Shown: positions 42,686 to 47,157 of the stretch, one piece after another
Layout of the letters: each line of letters begins with the position of its first letter
Position numbering within the stretch: position 1 is the stretch's first letter
Assembly: GCA_945883235.1 (NCBI GenBank)
Contig: CAMCXF010000025.1
Coordinates: forward strand, 1-47,157
Origin: Phenylobacterium deserti
GTDB lineage: Bacteria; Pseudomonadota; Alphaproteobacteria; Caulobacterales; Caulobacteraceae
DNA: 47,157 nucleotides
Reading direction: 5' to 3'
The notes under the pieces: model-generated
What the model was told of the DNA's origin: nothing
Seen by the model: only the letters and a program-made list of their open reading frames with translations
The model's database searches: none
Position numbers and translations under genes: made by a program

Positions 42686-44104
42686 TCACCCCTTGATCTG
42701 CCCGTCCAGGAACTTGCGTATGCCCGTACCGTAGGGTGGGCGGAGCATCTTTAGCGGGCCGATGTCCTTTTTCATCTGGCTGAAGACGGCCTTGCGGTGG
42801 CTGAATTCGCGGAAGCCCTCGGCGCCGTGATAGCTGCCCATGCCGGAGGGGCCGACGCCGCCGAAGGGAAGCTCTTCTTGGGCCACATGCATGATCACAT
42901 CATTGATGGTGACGCCGCCGGCCGTGGTGTGGGTGAGCACGCGCTCCTGCTCAGCCGCATCGGTACCGAAGTAGTAGAGGCCCAGCGGCCGGTCGCGGCC
43001 GTTCACATAGGCGATGGCCTCATCCAGGGTGCTGTAGCCCTTGATCGGCAGGACGGGGCCGAAGATTTCCTCCTGCATCACCTTCATGTCGTCGGTGGGA
43101 TCCAGGATCAGCGTCGGCGCGATCTTGCGGTATTCCTGCTGCGTCAGATCCTCGCCCTCGGGTTTCAGCTCGATCACCCGGGCACCCTTGGCGCGGGCGT
43201 CGTCGATGTAGCCGGTGATGCGGTCAAAGTGCCGCTGGGCGACGACGGCGGTGTAGTCGGGATTGTCCTTGATGGTCGGGAACATGGTCGAGACCGAGGT
43301 GCGGGCGGCGGCGACGAAGGCCTCCACCTGGTCCTCGGGTGCCAGCACATAGTCGGGCGCGAGACAGATCTGGCCGGCGTTGAGGGTCTTGCCGTTCATC
43401 ACCCGGGCGGCGGCGGTGGACATGTCGGCGGAGCGGCCGAGGATCACCGGGCTCTTGCCGCCAAGCTCCAGAGTAACGGGCACCAGGTTCTCGGCCGCCG
43501 CGCGCATCACGTGGCGGGCCACCGAAGTGGCACCGGTGAAGATCAGGTGGTCGAAGGCCAGGTGCGAGAACGCCTCGCCGATCTCCGGCCCGCCGGTGAC
43601 CACGGCGATCTCCTCCTCCGAGAAGGCGCCGGAGAGCATGGTCTTCATCAGCTCGGACGTGACGGGGGTGTACTCGGACGGCTTGATCATCGCCCGGTTT
43701 CCAGCGGCCAGGATGCCGGCCAGGGGGGCGAAGGTTAGGTTCACCGGAAAATTCCACGGGCTGATGACGCCCACCACGCCCTTGGGCTGGTAGCGCACCT
43801 CGGCCTTGGCGCCGAACAGGCCGAGAATGGCCGGCGTGGGCTTGCGCTTCTCGGGCTTCATCCACTTGCGCAGATGGTCGCGGGCGTGCTGCAGCGGGCC
43901 GATGGAGCCGGCGACATCGGTGAAGGCCGTGGCCTCGCGTGAGCGGGAGCCGAAGTCGGTGTTCAGCGCGTCCTCAATGGCCCGGCGGTTCTCGCGCAGC
44001 AGCCGGATGCAGCGGTCGATGCGCTCGATCCTGAGCTCGGCCGAGGCCTCGCCGTCGCGCAGCAGGGCGGCTTTCTGGCGCGCCAGGATGGCCTGCATGT
44101 CCAT
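42686..44104 (-). CDS. Coniferyl aldehyde dehydrogenase-like NAD(P)-dependent aldehyde dehydrogenase
   Basis: The 472-residue product is a full aldehyde dehydrogenase: SPWNFPVNLTFAPL at the cofactor site, LELGGKSP with the general-base Glu, NAGQICLAPDYVL with the catalytic Cys, and EEIFGPVLPI. The short N-terminus and the C-terminal membrane-near tail (LRPPYGTGIRKFLDG) fit the coniferyl aldehyde dehydrogenase/fatty aldehyde group. It probably oxidises aromatic or long-chain aldehydes to acids. No other lignin-monomer gene is near, so the substrate is open. Confidence 0.9.
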   Translation of the reverse strand: MDMQAILARQKAALLRDGEASAELRIERIDRCIRLLRENRRAIEDALNTDFGSRSREATAFTDVAGSIGPLQHARDHLRKWMKPEKRKPTPAILGLFGAKAEVRYQPKGVVGVISPWNFPVNLTFAPLAGILAAGNRAMIKPSEYTPVTSELMKTMLSGAFSEEEIAVVTGGPEIGEAFSHLAFDHLIFTGATSVARHVMRAAAENLVPVTLELGGKSPVILGRSADMSTAAARVMNGKTLNAGQICLAPDYVLAPEDQVEAFVAAARTSVSTMFPTIKDNPDYTAVVAQRHFDRITGYIDDARAKGARVIELKPEGEDLTQQEYRKIAPTLILDPTDDMKVMQEEIFGPVLPIKGYSTLDEAIAYVNGRDRPLGLYYFGTDAAEQERVLTHTTAGGVTINDVIMHVAQEELPFGGVGPSGMGSYHGAEGFREFSHRKAVFSQMKKDIGPLKMLRPPYGTGIRKFLDGQIKG

Positions 44105-44215
44105 GGGTAGTTCTCTTTCTGCGTACGGGTTTGGCCAGACGGCAACTTGCGCAGATAGTCAGGGCTGTCGGGAGGCGGCGCAAGCTTGATACCGGGCGCG
44201 TCCCCAAACGAAAGA

Positions 44216-44237
44216 AGCCCGGAGCTTCCTCCGGGCT
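44216..44237 (-). terminator. Intrinsic terminator of ilvC
   Basis: On the minus strand AGCCCGGAG-GAAG-CTCCGGGCT forms a perfect 9-bp stem with a 4-nt loop, followed by the T-rich TTCTTTCGTTT. It starts 36 nt after the ilvC stop. This is the clearest Rho-independent terminator in the window. Confidence 0.9.
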
Positions 44238-44272
44238 ACCTCGATTCCTGTCTGGATCCTCGCCTGCGCGGC

Positions 44273-45310
<1,038 letters not shown>

Positions 45311-45357
45311 TCAGAAAGGCGGGGACCCGCGCAATGGCGGTGCAGCAAAGCGGGCGC

Positions 45358-45386
45358 TTTCCAGCGGTTTTTTGCCCAAAGGTCAA
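45358..45386 (-). promoter_or_regulatory. Candidate housekeeping promoter of ilvC
   Basis: On the minus strand TTGACCT, 14 nt, GCTGGAAA. This matches the Caulobacter-type consensus TTGACGS-N10-14-GCTANAWC at most positions. The predicted start is near 45350, leaving a leader of about 58 nt without an evident leader peptide. Confidence 0.45.
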
Positions 45387-45454
45387 GGGAGGGCGCGTCA
45401 TGGGGCATCGCGACCGCGTCGCCTTGGGTCGCAAAACGTGGCAGATCGCGCGCC

Positions 45455-45880
45455 ATGATCGAGGTTTCCCCCGACATCACGCTCGGCGACGATGAGGTTC
45501 AGGTGCGCGCGGTTCGCGCCTCCGGGCCGGGGGGGCAGCATGTCAACAAGGTCTCGACCGCCATCGAATTGCGGTTTGATGTGCGGGGTTCGCCGTCGTT
45601 GACTCCCTACATTCAGGGGCGACTGGAGAAGCTGGCGGGCAGCCGACTGACGCTGGAGGGGGTGATCGTGCTGGTGGCCCAGTCCCGCCGTTCGCAGGAG
45701 ATGAACCGGCAGGAGGCGTTCGAGCGGCTGTTTGATCTGATCCGGAAAGCTGCCGAGCCGCCACCACCGCCGCGCAAGAAAACGCGGCCGACCTATGCGT
45801 CAAAGCTGCGGCGTCTGGACGGCAAGACCAAGCGCGGCGGCGTCAAGGCGCTACGCGGGCGGCCGGACGGGGAGGATTAG
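45455..45880 (+). CDS. arfB: Alternative ribosome-rescue peptidyl-tRNA hydrolase ArfB (YaeJ)
   Basis: The 141-residue product carries GPGGQHVNKVSTAIELRFD with the GGQ at residues 26-28, which hydrolyses peptidyl-tRNA on stalled ribosomes, and a basic C-terminal tail (PRKKTRPTYASKLRRLDGKTKRGGVKALRGR) that enters the empty mRNA channel. The lack of a codon-recognition domain and the length separate it from release factors. It rescues non-stop ribosomes as a back-up for tmRNA; it is essential with ssrA loss in Caulobacter. It is divergent from ilvC. Confidence 0.95.
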   Translation: MIEVSPDITLGDDEVQVRAVRASGPGGQHVNKVSTAIELRFDVRGSPSLTPYIQGRLEKLAGSRLTLEGVIVLVAQSRRSQEMNRQEAFERLFDLIRKAAEPPPPPRKKTRPTYASKLRRLDGKTKRGGVKALRGRPDGED

Positions 45881-45886
45881 CGGATT

Positions 45887-46021
45887 CCTTCTCCTCACCC
45901 GTCGGGGGAGGGGGACCGCGCGAAGCGGGGTGGAGGGGGCAATTCGCACGCGCGGCGCTCCCGGCAAGCCCCCTCCACCAGACTGCGTCTGGTCCCCCTC
46001 CCCCGATGGGTGAGGAGAAGG
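45887..46021. repeat. Long inverted repeat of two C-rich nested-hairpin elements
   Basis: Arms at 45887-45940 and 45968-46021 are each 54 nt, inverted and nearly identical outside a short inner segment. The inner segments differ but each still forms a hairpin: CCGC-GCGAA-GCGG in the first and CCAGAC-GCA-GTCTGG in the second. The element lies between arfB and a convergent DUF1508 gene. A shorter related copy is at 42606-42655. This looks like a dispersed intergenic repeat of the lineage that may act as a bidirectional terminator. Confidence 0.85.
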
Positions 46022-46044
46022 GCTCGCGCACCTTTGGCCTTGAT

Positions 46045-46224
46045 TCAGATCGTGGCGTCGAACACTTCTGCGCCAGGGGTGTTTTTGCGGATGTTTTCGA
46101 TGGCCTTCTTGGCACCGGACTTGGAAGAATAGGCGTCGGTGGAGAACACCACTTCGCCGTTCTGGACGAACCGCACGCGGTGTTCGCCGACCTTGTCCTT
46201 GTAGATTTCGAACCTGTGGGCCAT
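46045..46224 (-). CDS. DUF1508 (YegP-like) single-domain protein, copy 1
   Basis: The 59-residue product is one DUF1508 unit: FEIYKDKVGEHRVRF, FVQNGEVVFSTDAYSSKSGAKKAIENI. GAGGAGA stands at the proper distance before the ATG at 46224. E. coli YegP has two such units fused; here each is a separate gene. Members are small cytosolic proteins of unclear role. The next gene upstream is a paralogue in the same direction, 103 nt away. Confidence 0.88.
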   Translation of the reverse strand: MAHRFEIYKDKVGEHRVRFVQNGEVVFSTDAYSSKSGAKKAIENIRKNTPGAEVFDATI

Positions 46225-46327
46225 CGCGCGTCTCCTCAATTCAGTGAGCACACCTGCACCCAGCCTCCAAGTCTACCCTTGGAGGCCGGGGGTCAACCGC
46301 TGAACGCGACAAAACTGTGACGAACTA

Positions 46328-46507
46328 TCAGTCCGTGGTGTCGTCGATTTCGGCCGCCGGGCCGTTCTTCTTGATGCTTTCGATTGCATTCTTGGCGCTG
46401 GCTTTGGAAGCGTAGCCCTCGGTGGAGAACATCACTTCTGAGTTGTACTTGAAGCGAACCCGGAACTCGCCGGCCTTGTCCTTGTAGATTTCGAACGTGT
46501 GCGCCAT
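46328..46507 (-). CDS. DUF1508 (YegP-like) single-domain protein, copy 2
   Basis: This 59-residue paralogue of the preceding entry contains FEIYKDKAGEFRVRFKYNSEVMFSTEGYASKASAKNAIESIKKN in outline. GAGG lies 8 nt before the ATG at 46507; a GTG three codons earlier is less likely. The tail is acidic (AAEIDDTTD), whereas copy 1 ends AEVFDATI. Tandem duplication is clear from the shared spacing of the FEIYKDK and FST motifs. Confidence 0.88.
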   Translation of the reverse strand: MAHTFEIYKDKAGEFRVRFKYNSEVMFSTEGYASKASAKNAIESIKKNGPAAEIDDTTD

Positions 46508-46621
46508 TGGCGACACCTCATTGTTGGATAGACTTGCGGGGCATTTGTCGCAGGCCCAAAGCTGTGGTCAAGCACGACATGCTGGCGCGATTTGGCTATC
46601 TTCGCCTATAAAGGCAGGACC

Positions 46622-47155
46622 ATGTCGCGAACACATCTGATCCCCATCATCGCCCTCGGCTCTCTTGTCGCCGCTTGCGCGTCGCCCAGCCTGGGTCCGC
46701 CGCCGCCGACCCCGGTATCAAGCCGGCCTGCGGAGTTCAGCGCTGCTGACTTTGCCTGGTCCCAGCGTGCGGGGACCAATGTCGTGGCCGGACAGCTGGT
46801 CTACCGCCAAGGTATCCTGCGCTACACCTGCGCCAGCTCCACTGTGGTGCTGACGCCGGAGACCCCGTGGTCGCGTCGCCGCATGGCGGCGCTCTATGGT
46901 TCAACCGAACGCGCCGCCCTGCCCAGCGACGATGTGCGGGCCCGCACCCCCAACGCGCCGGCCGGTGACGCCGGGCCCTATGTCAAGCGCAGCACCTGTG
47001 ACGATGCCGACCAGTTCGCCTTCGCCGGTCTCGCCGACGGGGCGTGGTTTGCGATCACCATCGCTAGGCCCGTCAACAACCCGAAAGGTGCCAACATGGC
47101 CCTGATGCGTCGGGTCGTTGTCCGCGGCGGCAAGCGGGTGCCGCTGGCGCTCTGA
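46622..47155 (+). CDS. Putative lipoprotein, function unknown
   Basis: The 177-residue product has a lipoprotein signal: THLIPIIALGSLVAAC with the lipobox LVAAC and acylated Cys near residue 18, followed by a proline-rich linker (SLGPPPPTPVSSRP). The mature part contains two further Cys (RYTCASS, RSTCDDA) that may pair. The ATG at 46622 is preferred over one 30 nt upstream because it starts the signal peptide directly. It ends two bases before the window edge. No known domain was recognised. Confidence 0.8.
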   Translation: MSRTHLIPIIALGSLVAACASPSLGPPPPTPVSSRPAEFSAADFAWSQRAGTNVVAGQLVYRQGILRYTCASSTVVLTPETPWSRRRMAALYGSTERAALPSDDVRARTPNAPAGDAGPYVKRSTCDDADQFAFAGLADGAWFAITIARPVNNPKGANMALMRRVVVRGGKRVPLAL

Positions 47156-47157
47156 TC

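Overview
The window is about 47 kb of GC-rich chromosome from a motile alphaproteobacterium, most likely of the Caulobacterales/Maricaulales type. Four things point there: a SciP (DUF1153) gene directly downstream of the flagellar hook gene flgE; a divergent flgKL / fliK-flgD-flgE arrangement with candidate sigma-54 promoters; a fused-type indolepyruvate oxidoreductase next to an Lrp-type regulator; and an alphaproteobacterial Rieske-cytochrome b-cytochrome c1 operon. No rRNA, tRNA, insertion sequence, prophage or CRISPR array was seen. This is mostly core chromosome with small accessory patches.

Layout. 1-1.9 kb: indolepyruvate oxidoreductase (running off the left edge) divergent from an Lrp/AsnC regulator. 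2-4.5 kb: ychF and two dienelactone-hydrolase paralogues. 4.5-4.6 kb: a pair of inverted palindromic repeats. 4.6-6 kb: a membrane protein and a secreted retropepsin-like protein. 6-8.8 kb: petABC (bc1 complex) on the minus strand, divergent from trmL-hemF (9-10.3 kb). 10.4-11.6 kb: a small secreted protein and a VapBC-type module with a perfect operator palindrome. 11.6-14.6 kb: an overlapping minus-strand operon GNAT - DUF1285 - NUDIX - CCA-adding enzyme. 14.8-17.4 kb: MFS exporter, SDR and a small unknown gene. 17.4-20.6 kb: minus-strand MBL hydrolase - SDR - GNAT - GNAT. 20.7-25.7 kb: beta-lactamase-fold hydrolase, two tandem exported M20 peptidases (the second lacking a metal ligand), a degenerate RNase H-like protein and an unknown gene. 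25.7-28.4 kb: thiolase, small protein, mnmA.

28.4-36.1 kb is the flagellar block: flgL-flgK on the minus strand, a 450-bp control region with two oppositely oriented sigma-54-like promoters and FlbD-like palindromes, then fliK-flgD-flgE on the plus strand, followed by sciP behind an AT-richer regulatory region with GANTC sites. FliK, FlgD and FlgE build and measure the hook, FlgK and FlgL join hook to filament, and SciP ties this class of genes to the CtrA cell-cycle circuit.

36.2-47.2 kb is housekeeping: a RusA-like nuclease, fumC, a polyprenyl diphosphate synthase, a TrmN6-like methyltransferase, DUF1801, a frameshifted enoyl-CoA hydratase, rsgA (preceded by a candidate 16-residue leader peptide), an aldehyde dehydrogenase, ilvC with promoter and terminator, arfB, two single-domain DUF1508 genes and a lipoprotein. 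Three copies of a C-rich nested hairpin element lie in intergenic gaps near 42.6 and 45.9-46.0 kb.

No single undescribed multi-gene system is obvious. The best leads are the tandem M20 pair with one altered member followed by an active-site-less RNase H-like protein, the leader-peptide region before rsgA, and the two families of compensating hairpin repeats.
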